DNA of 31,339 nt from JANXQE01 sp035651635 (GCA_035651635.1 DASRFK010000243.1:1-31339); one strand, 5' to 3'. Positions 17,572 through 26,334 are shown, counted from the stretch's first letter. Notes: generated by a model from the letters alone, not told the origin. Translations and numbers: made by a program.

Positions 17572-18123
17572 ATGAAAATCGATAGCCATGCCGCTCGCCG
17601 CCACGCGGATTTTGCGGCGTTTCCTGCTCGCGTCTATAGCAGACGGGCGTCAATCCGTTCCAACCATCGCCAGACCCAACGAGTGTCGCTGGCGCCCGCT
17701 TCAAACGTGGCTGCTCCTACCGAAAGCGGCAGGCTTGGTATCTGCCTGGATTGCCCCGAGCCGCCGCTGATCTATGCCGTGGATGATTTGACCCGCCTGA
17801 CTGAGCTGTACACCGACATTCTGGAGGGAAAGGGTTATCTGGTCAAAACCTTCAATCATCGCGCTGTCGCCCTGGCTTCGCTGCACGCCGAGACCCGCCG
17901 GCCCGCTTTGTTGATTACCGATTACATTGGAGTGAGCATGTCCATTAACCGGTTTCTGCTGGCTTGCCGGGTGATCGAACCAAGGCTGCGGATTCTCATG
18001 GCCAGCGGCCTCGAGCAAACCGAAATGCGTTTCTCGGGCCCACGCCCCGACCGGTTCCTGGAAAAACCTTTCACGCCGGCTGAGTTTGTCCAGGCAATCG
18101 AAGCAAGCTTGTCCGCTCCCTGA
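17572..18123 (+). CDS. Stand-alone receiver-domain protein with an unrelated N-terminal extension
   Basis: 183 residues. The last two thirds form a CheY-like receiver: the acidic pair in IYAVDDLTRL (about residue 67), phosphoacceptor D117 in LLITDYIGVSMS, serine in LMASGLEQ and K165 in FLEKPFTPAEF. The first 60 residues (rich in Arg, Ala and Ser) match no domain known to me and may be untranslated if a later start is used, although no clear in-frame ATG precedes the receiver. There is no output domain. It follows the Ser/Thr kinase on the same strand after 111 bp, so it may belong to that unit or be a target of the nearby histidine kinases. Confidence 0.8.
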   Translation: MKIDSHAARRHADFAAFPARVYSRRASIRSNHRQTQRVSLAPASNVAAPTESGRLGICLDCPEPPLIYAVDDLTRLTELYTDILEGKGYLVKTFNHRAVALASLHAETRRPALLITDYIGVSMSINRFLLACRVIEPRLRILMASGLEQTEMRFSGPRPDRFLEKPFTPAEFVQAIEASLSAP

Positions 18124-18266
18124 TCGCCTGGATAGCACTGCGGCCGAGGCTACCGCGGCCCATGCGCTTGCGACCGGAAAGATGAGAGCCTAACATTAAT
18201 CACTCAGCGTTCCGGCTCCAGCCTTTCAGGCTTGAGGCCGAATAGATCTCAAACCAAAGACCTTTG

Positions 18267-18575
18267 ATGCTCGAACTCAGGCCAACTTGTGAGCACTGCA
18301 ACCTCGCGCTGCCGCCGCACTCGACGGAAGCAATGATCTGCAGCTTTGAGTGCACTTTCTGCCGCACTTGTGTGCAGACTATTCTGGGCAATGTTTGCCC
18401 GAATTGTGGCGGCGGCTTTTCGGCCCGACCAATCCGACCGAAAAAGGAATGGCGCCCCGGCGAGTCACTGGCTAGTCACCCGGCGAGCACACGAATCAAA
18501 CATCGACCGGTGGACCTGCTCAGCCATCAGCGGTTTGCCGAGCGGATAAAAACTATCGCTCCTGAATTACGGTGA
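18267..18575 (+). CDS. DUF1272 family protein (cysteine-rich, zinc-ribbon-like)
   Basis: 102 residues starting MLELRPTCEHCN at the ATG at 18267 (an in-frame TTG lies one codon before it). The cysteine pattern C-x2-C (CEHC), then ICSFECTFCRTC and NVCPNCGGG, is the hallmark of DUF1272, a small presumed metal-binding family of unknown role. It has a longer, basic, low-complexity tail (about residues 55-102) than is usual for these often 60-90-residue proteins. The next gene (AhpD/CMD-like) begins 36 bp downstream on the same strand, so the two are likely co-transcribed. Confidence 0.88.
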   Translation: MLELRPTCEHCNLALPPHSTEAMICSFECTFCRTCVQTILGNVCPNCGGGFSARPIRPKKEWRPGESLASHPASTRIKHRPVDLLSHQRFAERIKTIAPELR

Positions 18576-18611
18576 CCCTCCACCCGCACAACGGAAACTA
18601 TTCAACCAGCC

Positions 18612-18914
18612 ATGTACCAACACGAAAACCTGAATAAGCTGAAGAAACTGGAAGCCCTGGCGCCCGAAACCATCAAGGCCTTCTGGCAGTTTGACCAGGC
18701 GGCTCTGGCTGCAGGAGCTATTCCAGCAAAATACAAAGAGCTCATGGCCGTGGCTGTGGCTCTCACGACCCAATGCCCTTATTGCATCGAGATTCATACC
18801 GCCAATGCCCGCAAGGCCGGTGCAAGCGAGGCCGAACTGGCGGAGGCTGGCATGGTCACCGCTGCCTTGCGCGCCGGCGCTGCGGTGACCCACGCGACTC
18901 ACATGTTTGGATAA
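18612..18914 (+). CDS. Carboxymuconolactone decarboxylase-like / AhpD-like alkylhydroperoxidase
   Basis: A complete 100-residue all-helical protein of the CMD/AhpD family. The redox motif is C55-P-Y-C58 with H62 (TTQCPYCIEIHTANARKAG), the arrangement that lets AhpD-type proteins reduce peroxides through a cysteine pair. Length is normal for a single-domain member. The physiological substrate cannot be told from the sequence; the family includes decarboxylases, but the CxxC favours a redox role. It follows the DUF1272 gene by 36 bp, and its stop is only 5 bp from the stop of the convergent sugar kinase gene, leaving no room for separate terminators. Confidence 0.9.
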   Translation: MYQHENLNKLKKLEALAPETIKAFWQFDQAALAAGAIPAKYKELMAVAVALTTQCPYCIEIHTANARKAGASEAELAEAGMVTAALRAGAAVTHATHMFG

Positions 18915-18919
18915 CCGTG

Positions 18920-20002
18920 CTAACGCTGGATTCTCGCTGAGCCGCCTTTGGCCAGCGCGCGGACTTGCTCCAGTGTCGCCATCGTGGTATCCCCCGGGAA
19001 AGTCGTTAGCAGCGCGCCGTGCGCCCAGCCCAATCGCAGCGCCTGCTCCTCGGGTTCGCCGGTGAGCAACCCATAGAAAAAGCCCGCGGCAAATCCGTCA
19101 CCTCCGCCAACCCGGTCGTAAACGTCCAGTTCACACGTGGGTGCGACTACCGTTTTTCCATCGATCCACGCCACGGCGCTCCAACTGTGACGGTTGGTTG
19201 AATGCACCTCCCGCAAGGTGGTGGCAATGACTTTGATTTGAGGATATTTCGGAGTGACCTGGTCGATCATCCCGATGAAGGCGCTGGGATCCAGTTTGGA
19301 TTTGGCCGCCACCTCCGGACCAGCAAAGCCCAGTCCCATCTGCAGGTCTTCTTCATTGCCCACCAAAACGTCCACGTTTTTCACGATCCGGTCCAGAATG
19401 CTCACCGCCCGTTCGTGACCGCCGGAAAAACTCCATAATTTTGCGCGGTAATTCAGGTCGAAGGAAGTGACGGCCCCAGCCGCCTTGGCCGCCCGCATCC
19501 CTTCGATGATCAACTCCGAAGTCGTCGGCGAGAGCGCCGCGAAAATGCCGCCACTGTGGAACCAGCGGATGCCGGCGCCAAAGATCCCTTTCCAATCGAA
19601 GTCGCCTGGTTTGAGCTGCGCCGCCGCTTCATTGCAGCGGTTATAAAACACTACCGGCGCGCGCACGCCCTGGCCCCGGTCGCTATACACCGTCGCCATA
19701 TTCGGCCCCTGGACCCCGTCGTGCTTGAAATGTTTGTAAAATGGCTGCACGCCCATCGCTCGAACCCGCTCGGCGATCAGGTCGCCAATCGGATAATCGA
19801 CGATTGCCGTGGCCATCGCGGTCTTCAGTTTAAAACAATCCGAAAGATTGGCCGCCACGTTGAATTCACCGCCGCTGACGTGAATTTTACACTCCGTCGC
19901 CTTTCGAAACGGGACAATTCCCGGGTCCAGCCGATGCACCAGCGCACCCAGCGACACCAAATCCAGACCGGCTTCGGAACGAATATTCAAACCATAGTTC
20001 AT
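18920..20002 (-). CDS. PfkB-family sugar kinase (2-keto-3-deoxygluconate kinase-like)
   Basis: A 360-residue ribokinase-fold kinase. The N-terminal substrate signature is VSGGEFNVAANLSDCF (residues about 42-57), followed by the sugar-binding NRCNEAAAQL region and SFDLNYRAKLW. The C-terminal PfkB signature is YDRVGGGDGFAAGFFYGLL with catalytic base D302; the usual GAGD is GGGD here. The overall layout, especially SFDLNYR and NEEDL, is that of 2-keto-3-deoxygluconate (KdgK) or related acid-sugar kinases, but the substrate is not proven. It lies 57 bp behind sucB on the same strand and may be the last gene of a sucA-sucB-kinase operon. Confidence 0.88.
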   Translation of the reverse strand: MNYGLNIRSEAGLDLVSLGALVHRLDPGIVPFRKATECKIHVSGGEFNVAANLSDCFKLKTAMATAIVDYPIGDLIAERVRAMGVQPFYKHFKHDGVQGPNMATVYSDRGQGVRAPVVFYNRCNEAAAQLKPGDFDWKGIFGAGIRWFHSGGIFAALSPTTSELIIEGMRAAKAAGAVTSFDLNYRAKLWSFSGGHERAVSILDRIVKNVDVLVGNEEDLQMGLGFAGPEVAAKSKLDPSAFIGMIDQVTPKYPQIKVIATTLREVHSTNRHSWSAVAWIDGKTVVAPTCELDVYDRVGGGDGFAAGFFYGLLTGEPEEQALRLGWAHGALLTTFPGDTTMATLEQVRALAKGGSARIQR

Positions 20003-20059
20003 AGGTGTAAACAGAGCAGGGCCTCGCGGGAGCTCGGCCCTCGGAGTTTGTGAGATTTT

Positions 20060-21304
20060 TTAAATTTCCAGCAGCATTCTCGCGGGGTTCTCCATCACGT
20101 CTTTGACTCGTTTGAGGAACGAGACCGCCTCGCGACCATCCACCACCCGGTGATCGTAGGTCAGGGCGATATACATCATGGGCCGAATCACGACAGTGCC
20201 CTCGCGCGCCACCGGCCGTTCCTGAATGGCGTGCAAGCCCAGCACTCCGCTCTGCGGCGGATTGACAATCGGAGTGGAAAGCAACGAGCCGTACACTCCG
20301 CCGTTGCTGATCGTGAAGGTGCCGCCCTGGAGTTCCTCCACTTTCAATTTGTTCTCCTTGGCGCGCCGCGCGAAGTCTCCGATCCCCAGCTCCACCTGGG
20401 AGAAACTCATCCGTTCGGCATTGCGCAGGATCGGCACGACCAGGCCTTTGCCACTGCCGACCGCCACTCCGATGTCATAGTAGTTGCGGTAAGCGATGGC
20501 ATTGTCCCGGACTTCGGCGTTTAGCGCCGGGAACTGCTTCAGTCCATCAATGGCCGCTTTGACGAAGAACGACATGAACCCGAGTTTGACCTGGTAACGT
20601 TGCTGGAAAGATTCGCCATGCTCTTTGCGCAAGGCCAGTACATGGCTCATGTCGATCTCGTTGAAGGTGGTCAGCAATGCCGCATTGTGTTGCGCGGCGA
20701 CCAGCCGTTCGGCGACCGTCCGGCGCAGCCGGCTCATTGGCACAATTTCTTCCTGTCGGCCAGCGGCCAATGGCTCCATTGGCTGAGCCGGTGAGGAACG
20801 CAGCGGCTGCTGGGTGGCCGGAGCAGGGGCGGGGGGAGCTGAGGCGGGAGGCGCGGTTTCCTGCGCTCGGCGCAGGACATCTTCCTTAAGAATTCGTCCG
20901 CCCGGTCCCGTGCCCTGCACTTCTTCGGCGCGCAGGTGGTGTTCCGCCAGCGCGGCCTCGGCGGCTGGCATGACGCGTGGCTCTGCTGGCTCGACCGCCG
21001 CAGTCGAGGGGGCTTTGGCCTGGCTGGGCTGGGCTTTGGACGGTTCAGGTTGTGCCTGGGCCGGTCCGTTCTTTTCCAGGTAACCGATGATCTCGCCCAC
21101 TTTGGCTGTGTCGCCTTTCTGTTTAATGACCTTCGCCAAAGTGCCCGCTTCTGGTGCAGCCAGCTCAACCGTGGCTTTTTCGCTTTCCAGCGTCACCACT
21201 GGCTCATCTTTCCGCACGGCTTCGCCCGCCGACTTTAGCCACCCGCCGATTTCCACTTCGGTGATCGATTCCCCGACCTCCGGCACTTTCAATTCGATTG
21301 CCAT
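20060..21304 (-). CDS. sucB: Dihydrolipoyllysine succinyltransferase, E2 of 2-oxoglutarate dehydrogenase
   Basis: The E2 core of the TCA-cycle 2-oxoglutarate dehydrogenase complex: it carries the succinyl group on a lipoyl arm to CoA. The lipoyl domain (1-76) has K43 in LESEKATVE. A Pro/Ala-rich linker leads to the E1/E3-binding domain (about 115-150, ending GPGGRILKEDVL), a second Pro/Ala linker and the catalytic domain with H385 and D389 in TYDHRVVDG. The ATG at 21304 (414 residues, MAIELKVPEVGES) is preferred because AAGG stands seven nt upstream and the lipoyl domain starts at once; a GTG at 21325 would add seven residues and overlap sucA. sucA ends 10 bp upstream. No E3 (lpd) gene is in the window. 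Confidence 0.93.
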   Translation of the reverse strand: MAIELKVPEVGESITEVEIGGWLKSAGEAVRKDEPVVTLESEKATVELAAPEAGTLAKVIKQKGDTAKVGEIIGYLEKNGPAQAQPEPSKAQPSQAKAPSTAAVEPAEPRVMPAAEAALAEHHLRAEEVQGTGPGGRILKEDVLRRAQETAPPASAPPAPAPATQQPLRSSPAQPMEPLAAGRQEEIVPMSRLRRTVAERLVAAQHNAALLTTFNEIDMSHVLALRKEHGESFQQRYQVKLGFMSFFVKAAIDGLKQFPALNAEVRDNAIAYRNYYDIGVAVGSGKGLVVPILRNAERMSFSQVELGIGDFARRAKENKLKVEELQGGTFTISNGGVYGSLLSTPIVNPPQSGVLGLHAIQERPVAREGTVVIRPMMYIALTYDHRVVDGREAVSFLKRVKDVMENPARMLLEI

Positions 21305-21311
21305 ACCTTTG

Positions 21312-21315
21312 CCTT
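21312..21315 (-). promoter_or_regulatory. Ribosome-binding site that decides the sucB start
   Basis: Minus-strand AAGG lies 7 nt before the ATG at 21304 and touches the sucA stop codon (21315-21317), which suggests translational coupling of sucA and sucB. Confidence 0.6.
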
Positions 21316-24143
21316 CATTTTTCACCGAATGCCCGGCTGATGATTTCAGCCTGTTCCTGTTTATGCCGTCGATGCGAACCGGTCGCCGGCGCGGCCGAGG
21401 CTGGCCGCGTTATTCCTGCAAACGGCCATCGTCCAAGCAGATTCTCGCCAAATTGGACCCGCAGAAAGTTCCAGGCCCCCATATTCCCCGGCTCCTCCTG
21501 CACCCAAAATACCGGTGTGCCATTTGGGTAGGATGCCAATGCCGCTTCCAGCAGGTTATGCCGCAAGGGATACAATTGCTCCAGGCGTAGAATTGCCACG
21601 TCCTCGCGTTTGGCCTGTTCGCGGTGTTCTGAAAGATCGTAGTAGATTTTGCCCGTGCAAAGTAGCACGCGCGTGATCCCTTCCGTTTTCTTGAACGCAT
21701 TGGGCAAAATCCGCTGAAATTTCCCACCCGCGCAATCGTCCAGCGATGAGACAACCTTTGGGTGGCGCAACAGGCTTTTGGGAGTCATGACGATCAGCGG
21801 CTTGCGCCAGGACCGAATCGCCTGCCGCCGCAGACAATGAAAATACTGCGCCGGGGTAGTGGGATAAACCACCTGCAGGTTGTCCTCGACGCCGAGCATG
21901 AGGAAGCGTTCCAGCCGCGCGCTGGAATGTTCCGGACCCTGTCCCTCAAAGCCATGCGGCAAGAGTAAGACCAGCCCGCTCAGGCGTTGCCATTTCTCCT
22001 CGGCGCTGGCGATGAATTGGTCGACGATCGGCTGCGCCGCGTTCCAAAAGTCGCCAAACTGCGCTTCCCACAGAATCAATCCATCCGGGCAGTCCAGGCT
22101 GTAGCCGTATTCAAACCCGAGCACGCCCACTTCCGAAAGCGGGCTGTTGATGATCTCAATTGGCGCCTGCCCTTCGCACAAATGTTGCAACGCAAGATAA
22201 GGGTGGCCGTCCTGGTAATCGTGCAGCACCGCGTGCCTTTGACTGAACGTGCCCCGCTCCGAATCCTGGCCGCTCAGCCGCACTCTCAAGCCGGCGCAGG
22301 CGACGCTGGCAAACGCCAGCGATTCCGCCGCCGACCAGTCCAACGGTTCGGCGCCGGCGGCCATTTGTTCGCGCGCCTGCAACAGTCGTTTGATTTTCGG
22401 GTGCGGATGGAAATCCGCCGGAAGTTTCGCTTGCGCTGCCAGCCAGCCGGTCAATTGATCTCTGTCGACTCCGGTCTCTGGTTCCCCTTCCACCGGCTCG
22501 GGTCCGGCGGAGAATTTGGACCAAATGCCCCGCAGAAGTTCCGGCGGGGCTGGTGCTTTGCCCGATTGCGATTCCGACAGCTCGCGTTCGAGGGCCTCAC
22601 GTCGCCGGGCGGCAATCGCGTCGGCTTCTTCGCGCGTGACCTCGCCCAGTTGCAGCAGATGATCGAGGTAACCTTCGCGAACCGATTTGCGCTTGGCGAT
22701 AGCTCGGTACAACACCGGCTGAGTGAACGAGGGTTCGTCGCCTTCATTGTGGCCCAAGCGGCGGTAGCCGTACATGTTGATGACCACATCGCGCTTGAAC
22801 TCGAACCGAAAATCCATCGCCAGCCGAATCACTTGCGCCACCGCCTCGGGGTCCTCCCCGTTGACGTGGAAAATGGGGATGGGCAGCATTCGGGCAACGT
22901 CGGTGGCATAGGCACTCGAGCGTGCCTGGTCGGGACCGGTGGTAAAGCCGATTTGATTGTTAACCACGACGTGCAGCGTCCCGCCGACCGAATAGCCATT
23001 GAGTTGGCTTAAATTGAGGGTCTCCTGAACCACACCCTCGCCGGCAAACGCGGCGTCGCCATGAATTAACAGGGCCATGCCGCGCCGTTTCTGAGTGTCC
23101 CCCACACGATCCTGCTTGGCCCGAATGCGGCCCAGCACCACCGGGTTTACAAATTCCAAGTGACTCGGGTTAAAGCAGAGCGACAGGTGAATCTTCGCTC
23201 CCCGAGTCGTGGTCCAGTCCGTGCTATGGCCCAGGTGGTACTTCACGTCGCCCCGGCCGGAATGCACCTTCCAGTCCGTATCGGCGTATTCGCGGAAGAT
23301 TTGGCGCGGGTGCTTGCCCATCACGTTCGCCAGGACGTTGAGCCTTCCCCGATGGGCCATACCCAGGACGATCTCTTCGATTCCCTGTTCGCCGGCTTTT
23401 TCGATCGCCAGGTCCAGCAAGGGAATCAGGCTCTCCGAACCATCGAGGGAAAATGTTTTGGCGCCGGGAAATTTCCGGCGAATGAATTCTTCAAACGTGA
23501 CGGCGTCCGTGAGGCGCGTCAAAATCCGCAACTGTTCTTCGCGGCTGAGTTCCAGCCGGTTTTGCGTCGCTTCCATGCGCCGCTGCAACCATCGGCGCAC
23601 ACTGAGATCATCGATGTGCATGTACTGCACCCCGATCGACCGGCAGTACGTGTTGCGCAGCCGTTCGAGCAGTTTGCCTAAGGTCAAAGGACCGTCGTAC
23701 TGGAAGGTCTCACTGTACACCGGCGCGTCCATGTCCGCCTCGGTGATTCCAAAGAACTCAGGCGTGAGCTCCGGCGGCATGGGGCGCGGTATTCCCAACG
23801 GATCCACCTGCGCGATGCGGTGGCCCCGAACCCGGTACAAGCGCGTCAGCATGTAAACCCGATCCTGCAGCGCCGCTATTTCCGGGTCGTCCAAACGGGT
23901 TGGAGCTCGTTGTGCCGGCCCGGCGGGCGCGTTGAAGATACTGGCCGGACGAAATGAGGGACCGAACCTGGGCTTGGGAAAGCGATACTCCGCGTCAGCA
24001 ATGTCCGAAAAATAGCGTTGCCAGTCCGGTGCTACCGATGATGGGTCGCGCAAATAATCCTCATAGAGAGCCTCGATGAAAGCGAGATTCGCCGCACTCG
24101 GAGGTGCGCTTTGCGATGAGCCGTTTCCGTTAGAAGTTCCCAT
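21315..24143 (-). CDS. sucA: 2-oxoglutarate dehydrogenase E1 component (thiamine diphosphate-dependent)
   Basis: 942 residues, close to the E. coli SucA length. It decarboxylates 2-oxoglutarate and passes the succinyl group to the lipoyl arm of SucB. The N-terminal helix LAFIEALYEDYLRDPSSVAPDWQRYF is the E2-binding segment typical of SucA. The ThDP domain holds MAHRGRLNVLANVMGKHP (about residue 260), HGDAAFAGEGVVQETLN with D363, and VVVNNQIGFTTGP. Further on are GYRRLGHNEGDEPSFTQP and the C-terminal transketolase-like domain with LLLPHGFEGQGPEHSSARLER and VQEEPGNMGAW near the end. It is the first gene of a probable sucA-sucB-PfkB-kinase operon; 178 bp separate it from the BON-domain gene upstream. 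Confidence 0.96.
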   Translation of the reverse strand: MGTSNGNGSSQSAPPSAANLAFIEALYEDYLRDPSSVAPDWQRYFSDIADAEYRFPKPRFGPSFRPASIFNAPAGPAQRAPTRLDDPEIAALQDRVYMLTRLYRVRGHRIAQVDPLGIPRPMPPELTPEFFGITEADMDAPVYSETFQYDGPLTLGKLLERLRNTYCRSIGVQYMHIDDLSVRRWLQRRMEATQNRLELSREEQLRILTRLTDAVTFEEFIRRKFPGAKTFSLDGSESLIPLLDLAIEKAGEQGIEEIVLGMAHRGRLNVLANVMGKHPRQIFREYADTDWKVHSGRGDVKYHLGHSTDWTTTRGAKIHLSLCFNPSHLEFVNPVVLGRIRAKQDRVGDTQKRRGMALLIHGDAAFAGEGVVQETLNLSQLNGYSVGGTLHVVVNNQIGFTTGPDQARSSAYATDVARMLPIPIFHVNGEDPEAVAQVIRLAMDFRFEFKRDVVINMYGYRRLGHNEGDEPSFTQPVLYRAIAKRKSVREGYLDHLLQLGEVTREEADAIAARRREALERELSESQSGKAPAPPELLRGIWSKFSAGPEPVEGEPETGVDRDQLTGWLAAQAKLPADFHPHPKIKRLLQAREQMAAGAEPLDWSAAESLAFASVACAGLRVRLSGQDSERGTFSQRHAVLHDYQDGHPYLALQHLCEGQAPIEIINSPLSEVGVLGFEYGYSLDCPDGLILWEAQFGDFWNAAQPIVDQFIASAEEKWQRLSGLVLLLPHGFEGQGPEHSSARLERFLMLGVEDNLQVVYPTTPAQYFHCLRRQAIRSWRKPLIVMTPKSLLRHPKVVSSLDDCAGGKFQRILPNAFKKTEGITRVLLCTGKIYYDLSEHREQAKREDVAILRLEQLYPLRHNLLEAALASYPNGTPVFWVQEEPGNMGAWNFLRVQFGENLLGRWPFAGITRPASAAPATGSHRRHKQEQAEIISRAFGEK

Positions 24144-24321
24144 GTTTACCCTGGCTTGTGAAAAATGGTGCGACGGCGATCCAGCCTCTCAGAGGTGGCC
24201 GCTTGCCGGCACCGGGCGAGTGCTGCACCAAAGTTTCGCAAAATGCCGCGCTAAACCTGCCGGAGCCCCCAGCGTGATACCAGCGCTTTTACTAGCTGTA
24301 TCCATGGTGTCCGCCGAGGCC

Positions 24322-24804
24322 CTAGCCCTGGCGCGGTTTGACCTGGAGCGTGGAAATGACCTCTTTGACCCCGTCGGTGTCCATCGCCAGCATCATCGCT
24401 TTGCTGATGTCATCGGTCGAATTGACCGTCCCGGAAAGGGTCACCACCCCGGCTGTCGTGTTGACGGAAATGCTCAGTGCCGACAGATCTCGGTTGGTGA
24501 CCAACTTGCCTTTAATGGCGGCCGTCACTCTTGCGTCTGCGGTCGCATCGGCAATCGCCTGGCCGGCCTCTTTGGTTTTTCGCCGAACGACCTGCCCTGT
24601 GCGCGCCAATTCGTCTTTAATATCCTGCGGCCGCAGATCGAGGACCTTCAGTTTCTCCTGAATGGCATCACCGGCGGATTTGACCGCGTTTTCCGCCTGG
24701 TTAGCCGCCGATTGTACGCGCGTATTATTGCGGCCATTGGCGAAATACCACACCGCGGCCGCGCCCAACGCCAGACCCAGGATCAAAGCTAAAAAAATTC
24801 TCAA
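24322..24804 (-). CDS. BON-domain envelope protein
   Basis: A membrane-anchored protein with one N-terminal hydrophobic helix (RIFLALILGLALGAAAVWYFANG), a charged helical region (about residues 30-85) and one BON domain at the C-terminus (about 90-155: DARVTAAIKGKLV, SVNTTAGVVTLSGTVNS and GVKEVISTLQV). BON domains bind phospholipid in periplasmic proteins such as OsmY. No ATG suits: the frame opens with a TTG at 24819 or a TTG at 24804, and AAAGGTGA just upstream of 24804 favours the latter (160 residues). It lies 69 bp downstream of the ATP-cone/uridine-kinase gene on the same strand. Confidence 0.82.
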   Translation of the reverse strand: MRIFLALILGLALGAAAVWYFANGRNNTRVQSAANQAENAVKSAGDAIQEKLKVLDLRPQDIKDELARTGQVVRRKTKEAGQAIADATADARVTAAIKGKLVTNRDLSALSISVNTTAGVVTLSGTVNSTDDISKAMMLAMDTDGVKEVISTLQVKPRQG

Positions 24805-24873
24805 GCAATCACCTTTCAATCAAATTACCGGCACCCCCGATGAAGTCAATAGAACCAAGTCCTCCGGTGGCTG

Positions 24874-26334
24874 CTACTCATTGTGCGGAATCGCTAGAGT
24901 GCTTCCGCCGACAAATTCCCGAACCACGGCGTCTCCTGGAATCAGCTCGTGACTTTCCACTTCCGCCCGTGAGAGACCCTCGACCCCTGCAAGCAAACTA
25001 TGGACCCGGTTGTATCGAATTTCAGCATCGAGAAAACCGCCGTACGGGGCGAAGTCCGCTGGCATGGGGAGTTGGCTGTTGGGGCCGTCGAAAAATGGTT
25101 TAAGCACCGGCAACTCGAACGCGAAGCCGGTATTAATCACCTGATCGGCCAGGCCACTCAGGGGTAGAATGCTGAACAACTCGCCCGCCCGCACGTAATG
25201 CCAGTGCAGAATGGTGCGCAATGGACTGTAATTGCGGTGCCGCGCGTCCCGCAACATTCGACGCAGCATCCGCGTGTCGGAAGAGTTAATCAGCCGGCGC
25301 AGTTTGCCGCTGCCCGCGTACACCGCGTTTTGTGCGTCCACATAAAGCCGAAACTGCGCCGATTCCGGGATCCCTTGAGTCAAGGGCGGATAGAGCCCAT
25401 GCAGGCAGTCCAGCAGCAGGATCTCCCCCGCGTCCAGCCGAACCGGCTTGCCGCCAACCCGCCGGCCCTGTTTGAAATCGAATACGGGCTTTTCAATTGT
25501 CCCGCCTTGCAGCAGCACGCGCAGATGCTCGTTGAGCAGTTGGATGTCCATTGCCTCAGGCGTTTCGTAATTGCGATCGTTGATCCAATCGGTGGGATGC
25601 TCAACCAGCGACCAGAAATAATCATCGAGGTTCAGCATCAAAAAGCGCAATCCTTCGCGCTCAAGCCGTTGAATCAACCGGACGGTCGTGGTGGTCTTGC
25701 CCGAAGAACTCGGCCCCGTGATCCAGATCATCCGAAGGTTTTCACCGGTGCGCAGGCGCGCGAGAATCCGCCCGACGCCTTCCTCCACTGAAGTTTCATA
25801 AAGTGCCAGCGATTCTTTGACCAGGGATTTTAGCCTTCCTTGCCGAACCAGTTGGTTGAGCCCTTCAACCGTGTCACAGCCGCGCTGCCGGTTCCATTCC
25901 AGTGCCAGGTCGATTTGCTTGCGAGGCACTCCATTGCCGACAAATTGCGCCTGACTAATCGCGCCTTCCCTCAGCCAATGGCGTCCCCAGCGGTAGCAAG
26001 CGTACGCGTCGGCCGTATTTTGGAAACCGTAACTCCGAAGCGCGTGCAACACGGCGTCCTGGATTCGTTCGATGGTCGGCGGAAAGTTCGCAATCAGATG
26101 ATGAGAATCCGAATTGAGCAGCATGACCACTGACTCGGCCAGGAACCCGGCCAGGTGTTCATCGGTGGGCCAGGCATCGAAGAGTTTGTCGTTTGTGCCT
26201 GGCAAATAATCCTGATCAAACCCGCCGACGGATTGGCCGGCGCGAAAAATGGCGTGGCGAATCCGCTCGGCGTCAAAGCGGACCAGCGCGCGATTGCGTT
26301 TCTGAACTTTAACAATGCGGTTTTCGATGCCCAC
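24874..26334 (-). CDS. ATP-cone domain fused to a uridine kinase-like P-loop kinase
   Basis: 486 residues, GTG start at 26334. The N-terminus (about 5-125) is an ATP-cone, the regulatory nucleotide-binding module best known from ribonucleotide reductases: VQKRNRALVRFDAERIRHAIFRA, then IERIQDAVLHALRSYG and YACYRWGRHWLRE. The second half is a uridine kinase/phosphoribulokinase-type domain with the P-loop GPSSSGKTTTT (K213, T214), LNLDDYFW, a DFKQGRR motif and LLDCLHGLYP. That part probably phosphorylates uridine/cytidine or a related substrate, and the cone would let ATP or dATP tune it. About 60-80 residues between the two parts are helical and unassigned. It is divergent from the PIG-L gene (94 bp apart) and followed by the BON-domain gene. 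The start may lie a few codons away because the SD-like AAGG is very close. Confidence 0.85.
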   Translation of the reverse strand: MGIENRIVKVQKRNRALVRFDAERIRHAIFRAGQSVGGFDQDYLPGTNDKLFDAWPTDEHLAGFLAESVVMLLNSDSHHLIANFPPTIERIQDAVLHALRSYGFQNTADAYACYRWGRHWLREGAISQAQFVGNGVPRKQIDLALEWNRQRGCDTVEGLNQLVRQGRLKSLVKESLALYETSVEEGVGRILARLRTGENLRMIWITGPSSSGKTTTTVRLIQRLEREGLRFLMLNLDDYFWSLVEHPTDWINDRNYETPEAMDIQLLNEHLRVLLQGGTIEKPVFDFKQGRRVGGKPVRLDAGEILLLDCLHGLYPPLTQGIPESAQFRLYVDAQNAVYAGSGKLRRLINSSDTRMLRRMLRDARHRNYSPLRTILHWHYVRAGELFSILPLSGLADQVINTGFAFELPVLKPFFDGPNSQLPMPADFAPYGGFLDAEIRYNRVHSLLAGVEGLSRAEVESHELIPGDAVVREFVGGSTLAIPHNE

